A DNA stretch of 16,088 nucleotides from an uncultured Clostridia bacterium (GTDB taxonomy: Bacteria; Bacillota; Clostridia; Oscillospirales; CAG-272): positions 1-16,088 of the forward strand of contig CAJGDZ010000022.1 of the NCBI GenBank assembly GCA_904502055.1, in the 5' to 3' direction. The notes under the pieces are model-generated. The model did no database searches, was not told the origin of the DNA, and saw only the letters and a list, made by a program, of their open reading frames with translations. Numbering within the stretch: the stretch's first letter is position 1; each line of letters begins with the position of its first letter. A program made the translations under genes and the position numbers. Shown piece by piece: positions 7,154-14,934 of the stretch.

Positions 7154-8476
7154 TTACGCCTCAGCCTTATCTGCCTCAGCCTTGGCTTCAACAACGGTGA
7201 TGGCTGCCTTTTCCTTTACGAAGTCTACAGCCTTCTTCACCTTCATATCCTCTGCAATGGCAGAAGAATCAATGCTTTCCTTAACCTGCTCAAGGGTGAC
7301 GTTGTATGCCTTGGCAATTCTTTCGTACTCACCCTCGATATCCTCCTCGGAGGCTACAAGGTTTTCAAGCTCAGCGATCTTCTCAAGAGCCAGTCTTGCC
7401 TTGACCTGCTTCTCAGCTCTCGGACGGAACTCCTCGCGAAGCTTCTCCAGGGTAAGACCCGTGTACTTGAAGTAAGTGTTCAGGTCCAGACCGCTCATAC
7501 GGAGATTGTTGTCGTAGTCTCGGATGAAGTTTTCGGTCTCGTTTACAAACATGGGCTCGGGGATCTCGGCAACCAGCTTTTCGATGAGAGCGTCCATCAG
7601 CTTCTCCTCAAGAGCAGACTCAGCCTTTGCGTCGTGTCTCTTTTCGATTTTTGCCGTGAGATCTGCCTTGTATTCAGCAAAGGTATCAAATTCCGAAACA
7701 TCCTTAGCAAAATCATCGTCAAGCTCGGGAAGCTCTACCTTGTTGATGGCATGGATCTTGGTCTTGAAAACGGCAGCCTTGCCGGCAAGCTCAGCAGCGT
7801 GGTACTCAGTGGGGAAGGTAACGTTTACGTCAAACTCCTCACCGATGGCGTGACCGGCAACCTGCTCCTCAAAGCCGGGGATGAATGCGCCGGAGCCAAG
7901 CTTCAGCGAGTGCTTCTCGCCCTTGCCGCCCTCAAAAGCAACACCGTCCACAAAGCCCTCGTAGTCGATCACAGCGGTGTCACCCATCTCGGCGGCACGG
8001 TCAGTAACCTCGATCTCGCGGGAGTTTCTCTCACGAACGGTATTGATCTCGCGCTCGATCTCCTCATCGGTTACGGGCTCAACGACCTTTTCCACAGCGA
8101 TACCTGCATAATCCTTGATTTCAACCTCGGGCTTTACGTAGATCTTTGCCGAGAGAACAAGGCCGTTCTCGCCTTCAACCGAAACGATGTCGAACTCGGG
8201 CTGTGCCACGATGTCCTTGATGTCAGCTTCCTTGATGGCATCGGTGTAAACGGTAGGAATGATATCGTTGATGGCATCCTCATAGAAAACGCCCTTGCCG
8301 TACATCTTTTCGATGATCGCACGGGGAGCCTTTCCCTTACGGAAGCCTGCGATGTTGATGTTCTTTACCTGCTTACGGTAAACCTTCTCGATGGCAGCCT
8401 CAAAAACTTCCTTTTCTACGCCGATCTCGAGCTCATACATGCTCTTTTCGGTCTTTTCGCATTTTAACAGTTTCAT
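7154..8476 (-). CDS. tig: Trigger factor (ribosome-associated chaperone, peptidyl-prolyl isomerase)
   Basis: A 440-residue chaperone that binds nascent chains at the ribosome exit tunnel. The ribosome-docking signature GFRKGKAPR lies at residues 44-52. The middle FKBP-like isomerase domain shows VIDYEGFVDGVAFEGG and LGSGAFIPGFEEQVAG, and a long charged alpha-helical C-terminal domain follows, ending in an Ala/Glu/Lys-rich tail. I chose the ATG at 8476-8474 because GGAGGA (8484-8489) sits seven bases upstream. An in-frame TTG at 8491 would overlap that ribosome binding site. It is first in tig-clpP-clpX, under the promoter at 8515-8543. Confidence 0.96.
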   Translation of the reverse strand: MKLLKCEKTEKSMYELEIGVEKEVFEAAIEKVYRKQVKNINIAGFRKGKAPRAIIEKMYGKGVFYEDAINDIIPTVYTDAIKEADIKDIVAQPEFDIVSVEGENGLVLSAKIYVKPEVEIKDYAGIAVEKVVEPVTDEEIEREINTVRERNSREIEVTDRAAEMGDTAVIDYEGFVDGVAFEGGKGEKHSLKLGSGAFIPGFEEQVAGHAIGEEFDVNVTFPTEYHAAELAGKAAVFKTKIHAINKVELPELDDDFAKDVSEFDTFAEYKADLTAKIEKRHDAKAESALEEKLMDALIEKLVAEIPEPMFVNETENFIRDYDNNLRMSGLDLNTYFKYTGLTLEKLREEFRPRAEKQVKARLALEKIAELENLVASEEDIEGEYERIAKAYNVTLEQVKESIDSSAIAEDMKVKKAVDFVKEKAAITVVEAKAEADKAEA

Positions 8477-8483
8477 TTTTTTG

Positions 8484-8489
8484 TCCTCC
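8484..8489 (-). promoter_or_regulatory. Ribosome binding site that fixes the tig start
   Basis: Minus-strand GGAGGA with a seven-base spacer to the ATG at 8476. It excludes the upstream in-frame TTG as start. Confidence 0.85.
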
Positions 8490-8514
8490 AAATGAAATTT
8501 TTACATACTTTATT

Positions 8515-8543
8515 ATTTTACATTTTTTTGGTAACAATGTCAA
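8515..8543 (-). promoter_or_regulatory. Vegetative promoter of tig-clpP-clpX
   Basis: Minus-strand -35 TTGACA (8538-8543), exactly 17 bases of spacer with a run of seven A, and -10 TAAAAT (8515-8520). The sequence just upstream of the -35 box is CCGAAAAGCCC, nearly matching the nagA promoter. I see no CtsR-like or HrcA-like (CIRCE) operator around it. Confidence 0.85.
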
Positions 8544-8568
8544 GGGCTTTTCGGATTTTTCTTAAATA

Positions 8569-9294
8569 TTAAATATCGGAAGAGATCTTCTTGGGAATAA
8601 AATTCAAATGATCGGCGGAGATCAAGGAATAGGTGATCCCATCCTCCACAAAGGAATTCGGGTGATCGTAACAGCCGTGGATGTGACCGTAGAAGCACCT
8701 CTTGATTCCGTACTCCTTCAGCACCGAGAGGATCTCCTCACAGCGAAACTCCCGAAAAACGGGTGGGAAGTGAAGAAAAACCACGCGTTCAAGGTCACCG
8801 GGATATTGCTTTCCGTCCTCCAGGCTGAGTCTCAGACGCATAGCCTCGCGGTGAATGATCTTGTCATAGTCGGTGTTTTCCGGAATGCCGTTCAGGCTTT
8901 CGTCATTGAACCAGCCGCGGCTTCCGCAGATCACCAGATCCTCGGCAAGCAAAGCGTTATTGTAAAGACACTTTACGGTGTGGATGTCGTTTTCCTCAAA
9001 AAAAGCGTGAATCTTGCTGAGCGTTGCCCACCAGAAATCGTGGTTTCCTTTTCCGATGATCTTAAAGCCGGGCAGGGAATCCAAAAAGGTCAGGTCCTCC
9101 TTGGCCTCCTTAAGCGTCATCGCCCAGGAAATGTCGCCCGGAAGAATGACCGTGTCTGCAGGAGTGACCAAAGCGTTCCAATTTCGAGTCAGCTTTTCCA
9201 CGTAATTCTGCCAACGCTTTCCGAAAACCTCCATGGATTTGTTTGTGGTCTCATTGGTGGAAAGGTGCAGATCGGCAATGGTAAAGATTGACAT
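8569..9294 (-). CDS. Calcineurin-like metallophosphoesterase
   Basis: A 241-residue cytoplasmic phosphoesterase with the full di-metal motif set: DLH (Asp8, His10), GD (Asp54 in PGDISW), GNHD (83-86), a lone His175 in FLHFPP and GHIH (203-206). Substrates of this subgroup are not predictable; relatives are annotated only as metallophosphoesterase or predicted phosphohydrolase. The start is the ATG at 9294-9292, because AAAGGAG lies six bases upstream and the protein then begins directly with the first motif strand, MSIFTIADLH. A longer reading from 9531 would add a spurious hydrophobic stretch antisense to the DUF1540 gene. The gene has no terminator before the tig promoter, so some read-through into tig is possible. 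Confidence 0.88.
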   Translation of the reverse strand: MSIFTIADLHLSTNETTNKSMEVFGKRWQNYVEKLTRNWNALVTPADTVILPGDISWAMTLKEAKEDLTFLDSLPGFKIIGKGNHDFWWATLSKIHAFFEENDIHTVKCLYNNALLAEDLVICGSRGWFNDESLNGIPENTDYDKIIHREAMRLRLSLEDGKQYPGDLERVVFLHFPPVFREFRCEEILSVLKEYGIKRCFYGHIHGCYDHPNSFVEDGITYSLISADHLNFIPKKISSDI

Positions 9295-9353
9295 TTTTTC
9301 TCCTTTCCGCAAATGAATGAATGTTGGAGTTGAGGGGATACTAAGATTGTCTC

Positions 9354-9365
9354 TCAGAATTCTGA
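9354..9365. promoter_or_regulatory. 12-base perfect palindrome between divergent genes
   Basis: TCAGAATTCTGA lies midway between the metallophosphoesterase and DUF1540 starts. On the minus strand it overlaps a weak promoter match (TTCAGA, 17 bases, TAGTAT) for the phosphoesterase. A dimeric regulator site is possible, but a 12-base palindrome can arise by chance. Confidence 0.25.
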
Positions 9366-9399
9366 AAGACGTTAAAAACAGAGAAACAGGAGTAAAAAC

Positions 9400-9588
9400 A
9401 TGGAGCAAAACAACAAAGAATATTGCAAGGAATGCCATTTTAACGCAGGCATTCATTGCGATGTTAAGAACTGTGTATATCACAACGGCGAAAACCATTG
9501 TACCGCAGAGGTCATTTCTGTGATTCCGCACAATGCAACCACAAGCGATGAGACGGCTTGCGGTACCTTCCAGCAGAGAGAATTCTGA
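9400..9588 (+). CDS. Small Cys-rich DUF1540 protein
   Basis: A 62-residue protein with the DUF1540 pattern: Cys20, Cys25 in NCVYHNGENHC, Cys34 followed by TAEVISV, and the closing TACGTF with Cys54. An extra N-terminal CxxC (Cys9, Cys12) follows KEY. The spacing of four core cysteines suggests a small metal- or disulfide-stabilised fold. The family has no established function that I know of; it is common in Clostridia, sometimes in tandem copies. The start is well supported by AGGAG with a seven-base spacer, and a strong terminator follows the stop. It is transcribed divergently from the metallophosphoesterase, so it forms its own small unit. I found no clear promoter. Confidence 0.85.
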   Translation: MEQNNKEYCKECHFNAGIHCDVKNCVYHNGENHCTAEVISVIPHNATTSDETACGTFQQREF

Positions 9589-9602
9589 TGGGTTTCTCTG
9601 TG

Positions 9603-9629
9603 GCGCGCCTCATTTGAGGCGCGCTTTTT
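9603..9629 (+). terminator. Intrinsic terminator of the DUF1540 gene
   Basis: A perfect GCGCGCCTC/GAGGCGCGC stem with an ATTT loop, followed by TTTTT on the plus strand, 14 bases after the stop. The T-tract touches the convergent thrC stop. Read on the minus strand it lacks a U-tract, so it may stop thrC transcription less well. Confidence 0.9.
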
Positions 9630-11112
9630 ATCTGGCGAGGTAACGGTAGACCTCGCTCAGCATATCCTTCGGATCGATCACCGTATCGAAGTTTACGGGG
9701 CGCTTATCAAGATCGCGAAGCGGATAAGCGATCTCGGTCTTGGTGGAGGCGGAAAGCATATCCAGCGCCTTCAGCTCATCCTGCGGCTTTTCGCCGACAA
9801 GTGAGGCGTAGACGTCAGCGGCGAACTTGTAGGGGCTGGCGGTGGAGGCAACCACGAGCGGTGTCTTGCTTCCACTGTCGCGAAGGTATTTGTCGGCACA
9901 GGCGAGTGCGACCGAGGTGTGCGTGTCGGCCAGATAGCCGTTTTTCTCAAAGGTCTTGCGAATGGTGGCAGCGGTTTCGGCCTCATCGGCATAATAGCCG
10001 ACAAAGGTCTCGTTGATCTTGGCCAATACGTCGGCGTCCACCGTATATTTTCCGGTGTTCTTGAGAGCTTCCATATATTCCGTGGTCTTCCTTGTGCCCG
10101 CCACAAAGTAGAGAAGGCGCTCAAGATTGCTGGAGATCAGAATGTCCATCGAGGGGGACATAGTGAGATGGAAATGACGGTTGCGGTCGTATACGCCCGT
10201 GCGAAGGAAATCGGTCAGAATGTTGTTGACGTTGGATGCGCAGATCAGCTTGCCGATCGGAAGCCCCATATTCTTGGCAAGATAAGCGGCAAAAATGTTG
10301 CCGAAGTTTCCGGTGGGAACACAAAAGTCTACGGTCTCGCCCATTTGGATATCACCGCGGCAGATGAGATCGCAATAAGCGGAAACGTAATAGACGATCT
10401 GCGGGGCCAGACGCCCCCAGTTGATCGAGTTGGCGCTGGAGAAGAAGTAGCCGTCCCCATCCAGCTTTTCTGCGGCGGCGGCATCCGAGAAGATGGCCTT
10501 CACGCCGTTTTGCGCGTCGTCAAAGTTTCCGCGGATGGCACAAACGTTTACGTTGCTTCCGGTCTGCGTCGCCATCTGAAGCTTTTGCACGCGGCTTACA
10601 CCGTCAACGGGATAGAAGACCATGATCTTAACGCCGTCAACATCCTTGTAACCCTCAAGAGCGGCCTTTCCCGTATCTCCCGACGTGGCAACGAGAATCA
10701 GGGCCGTGCGCTTCTCGCCGCACTTGACGAGTGCACGGGAGAGGAGGCGAGGCATGATCTGGAGCGCCATATCCTTGAAGGCGGCCGTGGGACCGTGCCA
10801 GAGCTCCAGCGAATAAAGACCGTCGCGGATCTTAGCCAGCGGCGCGGCGCCCCCCACAAAGGAATCCTCACGGTAAGCCTCCTTGCAGTCGGCCAAAAGC
10901 TCATCGTAGGTATAGTCGGTCAAAAAGAGCGAGAGGATCTTGGCCGCGCGCGTCGGATAGTCGTCATGGCAAAGCTTTTCGATATCCTCACGGCTGATCG
11001 AGGGGATTTCCTCGGGGACGAAAAGTCCGCCGTCAGCGGCAAGACCTTGTTTGATGGCAAACGCCGCACTTACCTTGGCGGCACCTGCATCTCTGGTGCT
11101 TTGAAACATCAT
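9628..11112 (-). CDS. thrC: Threonine synthase
   Basis: A 494-residue pyridoxal-phosphate enzyme that converts O-phosphohomoserine to threonine and phosphate. The cofactor lysine is Lys113 in HGPTAAFKDMALQ. The phosphate-binding and substrate segment TSGDTGKAA is at 143-151, and PTGNFGNIFAAY, the loop that holds the cofactor phosphate, is intact. The N-terminus begins with the usual STRD motif, and length matches the long bacterial form. The first of two adjacent ATG codons fits AAGGAG, about eleven bases upstream. It is last in a minus-strand run from 14875, 43 bases after yraN. No homoserine kinase of the usual GHMP type is nearby, which matters for the ApgM-family gene that heads the run. 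Confidence 0.95.
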   Translation of the reverse strand: MMFQSTRDAGAAKVSAAFAIKQGLAADGGLFVPEEIPSISREDIEKLCHDDYPTRAAKILSLFLTDYTYDELLADCKEAYREDSFVGGAAPLAKIRDGLYSLELWHGPTAAFKDMALQIMPRLLSRALVKCGEKRTALILVATSGDTGKAALEGYKDVDGVKIMVFYPVDGVSRVQKLQMATQTGSNVNVCAIRGNFDDAQNGVKAIFSDAAAAEKLDGDGYFFSSANSINWGRLAPQIVYYVSAYCDLICRGDIQMGETVDFCVPTGNFGNIFAAYLAKNMGLPIGKLICASNVNNILTDFLRTGVYDRNRHFHLTMSPSMDILISSNLERLLYFVAGTRKTTEYMEALKNTGKYTVDADVLAKINETFVGYYADEAETAATIRKTFEKNGYLADTHTSVALACADKYLRDSGSKTPLVVASTASPYKFAADVYASLVGEKPQDELKALDMLSASTKTEIAYPLRDLDKRPVNFDTVIDPKDMLSEVYRYLAR

Positions 11113-11155
11113 AAAATTTATATCTCCTTATATGTTTTTCAGATAGGGATGCTTT

Positions 11156-11563
11156 TTAAGAGCCGAAGGCATCCTCAATGTGACAGATTTTTTCAACCGT
11201 CGGCGTTCGAAGGAGACCCGAGCGGTGTTTTAAGTAAACCTCAATAATATCAAATCGCGGCATTTTTTCGGTTTCGCTTTTACATAGATATGCGCTTGCC
11301 GCGGCAAGTGTGCGCTTTTGCTTGGGGGTGTCCACCGCCTCAAGCGGCGAGCCGTAGGGAAGGTCGCCGAGCGCGGTCAGCGTTCTGGCCTTGACCTCAA
11401 CGAAAACGATCTCGTTTTTGCGCGAAGCAATGATGTCGATCTCGTTTTTTCCGGCACGGAAGTTACGCGCAAGGATCCGATACCCCTTTCTTTTCAGGTG
11501 CCTGACAGCGGCGCTTTCGCCGAACCGTCCCAGCTCGGTCGTTGTGATATCAGCTTTGGCCAT
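11156..11563 (-). CDS. yraN: YraN family (UPF0102) predicted endonuclease
   Basis: A 135-residue protein of the UPF0102/YraN family, which has a restriction-endonuclease-like fold related to Holliday junction resolvases; its physiological role is unclear. The conserved N-terminal pattern is GRFGESAAVRHLKRKGYRILARN (positions 12-34), followed by the catalytic core NEIDII and VFVEVKAR (Asp43, Glu56, Lys58), then SPLEAVDTPKQKR, where the family usually has a VxxxKQ segment. The start overlaps the rnhB stop by 14 bases, so the ribosome binding site lies within rnhB and is weak (GAACG), which suggests translational coupling. Position directly after rnhB is the standard arrangement in Firmicutes. 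Confidence 0.9.
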   Translation of the reverse strand: MAKADITTTELGRFGESAAVRHLKRKGYRILARNFRAGKNEIDIIASRKNEIVFVEVKARTLTALGDLPYGSPLEAVDTPKQKRTLAAASAYLCKSETEKMPRFDIIEVYLKHRSGLLRTPTVEKICHIEDAFGS

Positions 11564-12158
11564 CGTTCAAAAAACGAATAAACTGTGTGCGATGAATGGG
11601 CGTGGGGCCGTATTTCCGAAGTGCCTCCATATGTGCCTTGGTTCCGTAGCCCTTGTGCTTGAGAATACCGTATTCCGGATATTCCGCATCCATATCGATG
11701 CACATGCGGTCTCGCGTTACCTTGGCAAGCACCGAGGCGGCGGCAATGCTGGGGGAGATGGCGTCGCCGTGAATGACTGTGCGGACGGGAAGGGGAAAGT
11801 CGCGTCCGACGTTGCCGTCGATCAGCGCGAAGTCCGCAGGGACGTCAAGTCCGGCGATTGCGCGTCGCATGGCCAGAAGTGTAGCCTCCAGGATGTTCAG
11901 GCGGTTGATCTCCTCCACCGAAGCTTGAGCGACCGAATAAGAGATGGCTTTTTCGGTGATCACATCAAACAAAAGCTCGCGCTTTTTCTCGGTCAGCTTT
12001 TTGGAGTCGTTCAGCCCCTCGATTTGACAGTCGACAGGAAGAAGACAGGCGGCGGCAACCACGGGGCCGCACAAGGGGCCGCGCCCCGCCTCGTCTACGC
12101 CGCAGACGTTTTGATATCCAAGAGCAACAAGCTCCTTCTCAAGATTGAATTCCAGCAT
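11550..12158 (-). CDS. rnhB: Ribonuclease HII
   Basis: A 202-residue nuclease that cuts RNA in RNA-DNA hybrids and removes single ribonucleotides from DNA. Family signatures are GVDEAGRGPLCGPVVAAA (catalytic Asp22 and Glu23), ALIDGN (Asp114) and the HGDA...SIAAASVLAKVTRD block (130-150). HKGYGTKAH, the usual C-terminal motif, is present. I used the ATG at 12158-12156, because it follows an AGGA site and gives the normal length. A reading from 12224 would add 22 unrelated residues. It overlaps rbgA upstream by 20 bases and yraN downstream by 14, so the three are probably translated as a coupled set. Confidence 0.95.
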   Translation of the reverse strand: MLEFNLEKELVALGYQNVCGVDEAGRGPLCGPVVAAACLLPVDCQIEGLNDSKKLTEKKRELLFDVITEKAISYSVAQASVEEINRLNILEATLLAMRRAIAGLDVPADFALIDGNVGRDFPLPVRTVIHGDAISPSIAAASVLAKVTRDRMCIDMDAEYPEYGILKHKGYGTKAHMEALRKYGPTPIHRTQFIRFLNDGQS

Positions 12159-13047
12159 GATCCAATTCCTCTTTCGGTTGTTCGGGGTCGATGTCCAGTG
12201 TGATGCGGCCGATCTTTGCTGCACGGAATTCGTCCAGAAGCATATTGGCGGTCCGTTCGGTGTCGATTTCGCCGCCTGAGATCAGAAAGCCTCTCTTTTT
12301 GCCGATCAGCTCAAACAGATCGTAGTCGGAGAGATCCTCATAATGCTCCGTGCTTTCCAGCTTGTATCGTGCGGTAAGCATTTCGGGGTAAAGGGTGCGA
12401 AGTCGCGTACAAAGCGCGAAAGCGATCTCCTCGACATTGAGAATGCTGTCCTTGATGGCGCCGGTAATGGCAAGATTTTCGCCGATGATCCTGTCGTCAA
12501 ACTTTGGCCAGAGAATACCGGGCATATCCATAATATCAAGTCCCGAGCCGGTCTGAAACCACTGCTTATCCAGGGTGACGCCGGGGCGGTTTTCCACCTT
12601 GGCCTTGCGGTTGCCCGAGAGCTTGTTGATCAGCGAGGATTTTCCCACGTTGGGAATGCCAAGCACCATGGCCTTAAGGCGTCGGCCGCTCATGCCCTTG
12701 CTTTCGTATTTTTCAAGCTTATCGGCAAGGATCTCCTTGACCGTGGGAAGGATCTTGGCCATTCCTTCGCCTGTCACACAGTCGGTGGGCAGACAAAAAA
12801 CGGTCTTCGAGGAGAAGCGCTTGCACCAGTATTTGGTTTTGGCCGCATCCGCGAGGGAGGCCTTGTTGAGAAGAACAAGACGGGGCTTGCCCTCGGTCAG
12901 GCGATTGATCTCGGGATTGCGTGAGCTGAAGGGAATACGTGCATCGAGAATTTCGATGACGATGTCTACGTGCTTTAGGTTTTCGGTGATCAGGCGGCGG
13001 GTCTTCGCCATATGACCCGGAAACCATTGGATGATTTCAGATGGCAT
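12139..13047 (-). CDS. rbgA: Ribosome biogenesis GTPase RbgA (YlqF)
   Basis: A 302-residue circularly permuted GTPase needed for late 50S subunit assembly in Firmicutes. Motifs come in permuted order: WFPGHMAKTRR at the N-terminus, the G4 position NKAS (61-64), G1 GIPNVGKSS (130-138), the G2 Thr in RPGVTLDKQW (158), and G3 DMPG (174-177). A C-terminal RNA-binding ANTAR-like domain follows (KRGFLISGG). The G4 motif is normally NKxD; here Asp is replaced by Ser, which is unusual since that residue reads the guanine base. All other motifs look intact. It lies seven bases after lepB and overlaps rnhB, the typical neighbours in Bacillus and Clostridium, although rplS is absent here. Confidence 0.93.
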   Translation of the reverse strand: MPSEIIQWFPGHMAKTRRLITENLKHVDIVIEILDARIPFSSRNPEINRLTEGKPRLVLLNKASLADAAKTKYWCKRFSSKTVFCLPTDCVTGEGMAKILPTVKEILADKLEKYESKGMSGRRLKAMVLGIPNVGKSSLINKLSGNRKAKVENRPGVTLDKQWFQTGSGLDIMDMPGILWPKFDDRIIGENLAITGAIKDSILNVEEIAFALCTRLRTLYPEMLTARYKLESTEHYEDLSDYDLFELIGKKRGFLISGGEIDTERTANMLLDEFRAAKIGRITLDIDPEQPKEELDHAGIQS

Positions 13048-13054
13048 ATCTACG

Positions 13055-13657
13055 TCACGCTACCTTTCCGAATTTGTCAAGCGGGGTCACGCGAAGGATC
13101 ACCTTGCCGAGAATGCGGCGGCAATCCACGGGGCCGATGATGAAATAGCGGCTGTCGGCGGAGTTGTTGCGGTTATCGCCCATCACAAAGACCGATCCCT
13201 CCGGCACTTGGATTACGTCGCCGGAGATATTTAAATCGTCTTGCCAGAAACCGCCCTCAAGATAAATATAATCCTCTTGCAGAACCTCGTCCTCGGTGAA
13301 GGTGTCGTCGTCTGAAACATACACCTTGCCAAGCTCGGTCTCGATCTTGACAAATTGACCGCCCACCGCGATGACGCGCTTTACGATCGGCTCGTTAAAG
13401 CGGAGATCCCGCTCACTGGTCTGATGAAAGACTACGATATCTCCCCCGGACGGCGTATAGAAAAGATTGGAGATCAGCAGCATTTCGCCGTGCTCCAGCG
13501 TATTGTTCATCGAGGTGCCGTCCACGCGGCAGGGTCTTACCAGAGTCATGAAGATCAAAAAGACAACGGCTACGGCAAGCACGAGCATTTCCGCAAAGTC
13601 ATATACCGTGTGGATCAGCGTTTCCTTTTGGGGGGCTTGCTTTTTTTCTTCGTTCAT
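13055..13657 (-). CDS. lepB: Type I signal peptidase
   Basis: A 200-residue membrane-bound serine protease that cleaves signal peptides from exported proteins such as the deacetylases and the DUF4358-like protein in this window. It has one N-terminal transmembrane helix (about 20-41) with the catalytic domain outside. The nucleophile is Ser49 in VDGTSMNNTL, the general base Lys93 in IVKRVIAVGG, and box E is GDNRNNSADSR (160-170). The single membrane span and compact size are typical of the Gram-positive SipS type. The start is supported by GAGGA, five to six bases upstream. It is nine bases after the ApgM-family gene and seven before rbgA. Confidence 0.95.
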   Translation of the reverse strand: MNEEKKQAPQKETLIHTVYDFAEMLVLAVAVVFLIFMTLVRPCRVDGTSMNNTLEHGEMLLISNLFYTPSGGDIVVFHQTSERDLRFNEPIVKRVIAVGGQFVKIETELGKVYVSDDDTFTEDEVLQEDYIYLEGGFWQDDLNISGDVIQVPEGSVFVMGDNRNNSADSRYFIIGPVDCRRILGKVILRVTPLDKFGKVA

Positions 13658-13666
13658 AATTTCCTC

Positions 13667-14875
13667 TTACTTTACCAAAAGATCCATCAGCGTAAAGCCG
13701 TTTGGAATGTAGTTGTTCATCTTTTCCGCACTTTGCTCCGAGAAGCTGTCCACACCGCCATAGGTCTTGGCGGAATCGTAGATCATAAAGGGAACGGGAT
13801 CGATGGTATGTGTGCGGAGACGGACGGGTGTGGGGTGGTCAGGCAGGATGAGAATGCGGAAATCCTCGCCCGTGCTCTTAAGATATTCATATACGGGAGA
13901 GAGGATCTTCCCGTCGATCAGCTCAATGGAAAGCACCTTGTTTTCCAGCTCCGCGCGGTGTCCGCACTCATCGGGTGCTTCTACGTGGATATATACGTAA
14001 TCCGAACCGCTCTTGAAGGCATCAATGGCGGCATCGGCCTTGCCCTTGTAGTTGGTCTTTACGTTTCCGGTTGCCCCCTCTACGTCGTAGGTCTTCATTC
14101 CGGCGCAGATGCCAATGCCTTTGATGAGGTCAACGGCGGAGATGACAGCGGCGTTAAGTCCCCATTTTTCCTTGAAGGAGGGGAGCTGCGGCTTTTTGCC
14201 GGGACTCCAGAGCCAAATGGAGTTGGCAGGCTTCAGTCCGCGCGCACGTCTTGCCTCGTTGATCGGGTGATGGTTGAGGATATCAAAGCTGCGCTTCATA
14301 ATATCGCGGAATTCGGCACCGCCGTCCTCTACGCGAGGCAGATATTCACCGATGCGCTTGCCGAGAATGTCATGCGGGCGCATAAAATTGTATGTGTCAT
14401 TCCCGTTTTTCCAAAGAATGCAATGGCGGTAGCTGATGCCTGTGTAGAACTTGCGGTATTCGGTTCCGAGTTCCTTTTCCAGCGTTTTTATCAGCTCGTC
14501 TGCCTCGGCGGTTGTGATCTCGTCGGCACTGTGGTCAAGAATGATCTTGTCCTCATAATCGCCCTCGTCGGTCAGCGTGACTACGTTGCAGCGATAAGCG
14601 GTCTCATCAGGCTGCATGGTAAGTCCCATGCTCATAGCCTCAAGGGGCGAGCGTCCCTTGGAATAGATCTTGGGGTCAAAGGACATGACCGCCATATTGG
14701 CCGTATCGCTTTCGGGAACCATGCCCTCGGGCACATTGGATACCGTACCCACAATGGATCTCCTTGCCAGGGCATCCATGCAGGGCTTGCTTGCTTTTTG
14801 CATCGGGGTAAGACCGCCCAGCTTTTCGATTTTTTCGTCTGCCATTCCGTCGGGAATGAGTACAAGATATTTCAT
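13667..14875 (-). CDS. ApgM-family phosphomutase (cofactor-independent phosphoglycerate mutase, or homoserine kinase)
   Basis: A 402-residue metalloenzyme of the alkaline-phosphatase superfamily, of the archaeal-type ApgM family rather than GpmI. It begins KYLVLIPDGMAD, with metal ligand Asp9. The phosphorylated nucleophile is Ser56 in PESDTANMAVM. HVEAPDECGH and the late metal site LPDHPTPVRLRTHT are intact. The default annotation is 2,3-bisphosphoglycerate-independent phosphoglycerate mutase. From memory, members of this family have been assigned as the non-orthologous homoserine kinase in some anaerobes, and thrC lies in the same transcription unit here. I cannot tell the two roles apart from sequence. 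It is the first gene after a very strong promoter, with a GGAG ribosome binding site. Confidence 0.85.
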   Translation of the reverse strand: MKYLVLIPDGMADEKIEKLGGLTPMQKASKPCMDALARRSIVGTVSNVPEGMVPESDTANMAVMSFDPKIYSKGRSPLEAMSMGLTMQPDETAYRCNVVTLTDEGDYEDKIILDHSADEITTAEADELIKTLEKELGTEYRKFYTGISYRHCILWKNGNDTYNFMRPHDILGKRIGEYLPRVEDGGAEFRDIMKRSFDILNHHPINEARRARGLKPANSIWLWSPGKKPQLPSFKEKWGLNAAVISAVDLIKGIGICAGMKTYDVEGATGNVKTNYKGKADAAIDAFKSGSDYVYIHVEAPDECGHRAELENKVLSIELIDGKILSPVYEYLKSTGEDFRILILPDHPTPVRLRTHTIDPVPFMIYDSAKTYGGVDSFSEQSAEKMNNYIPNGFTLMDLLVK

Positions 14876-14934
14876 AATTCAATCTCCGTAAATATATTAT
14901 ATAATAGAAACAACAATCCAATTATACATAGTAA

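Noticed and set aside
7139..8467. Long plus-strand open frame opposite trigger factor
   Set aside because: Mirror of the tig frame, Leu/Val-rich with no domain, and it covers the whole of a well-supported gene.
9295..9531. N-terminal extension of the metallophosphoesterase with a predicted membrane helix
   Set aside because: The family begins directly at MSIFTIADLH, which has a strong ribosome binding site. The extension is antisense to the DUF1540 gene.
9919..11247. Long plus-strand open frame opposite thrC
   Set aside because: Antisense of threonine synthase, crossing the thrC/yraN gap without any start signal.
12159..12224. Longer start for rnhB
   Set aside because: Adds 22 residues unlike any RNase HII and lies entirely within rbgA coding sequence; the ATG at 12158 gives normal length.
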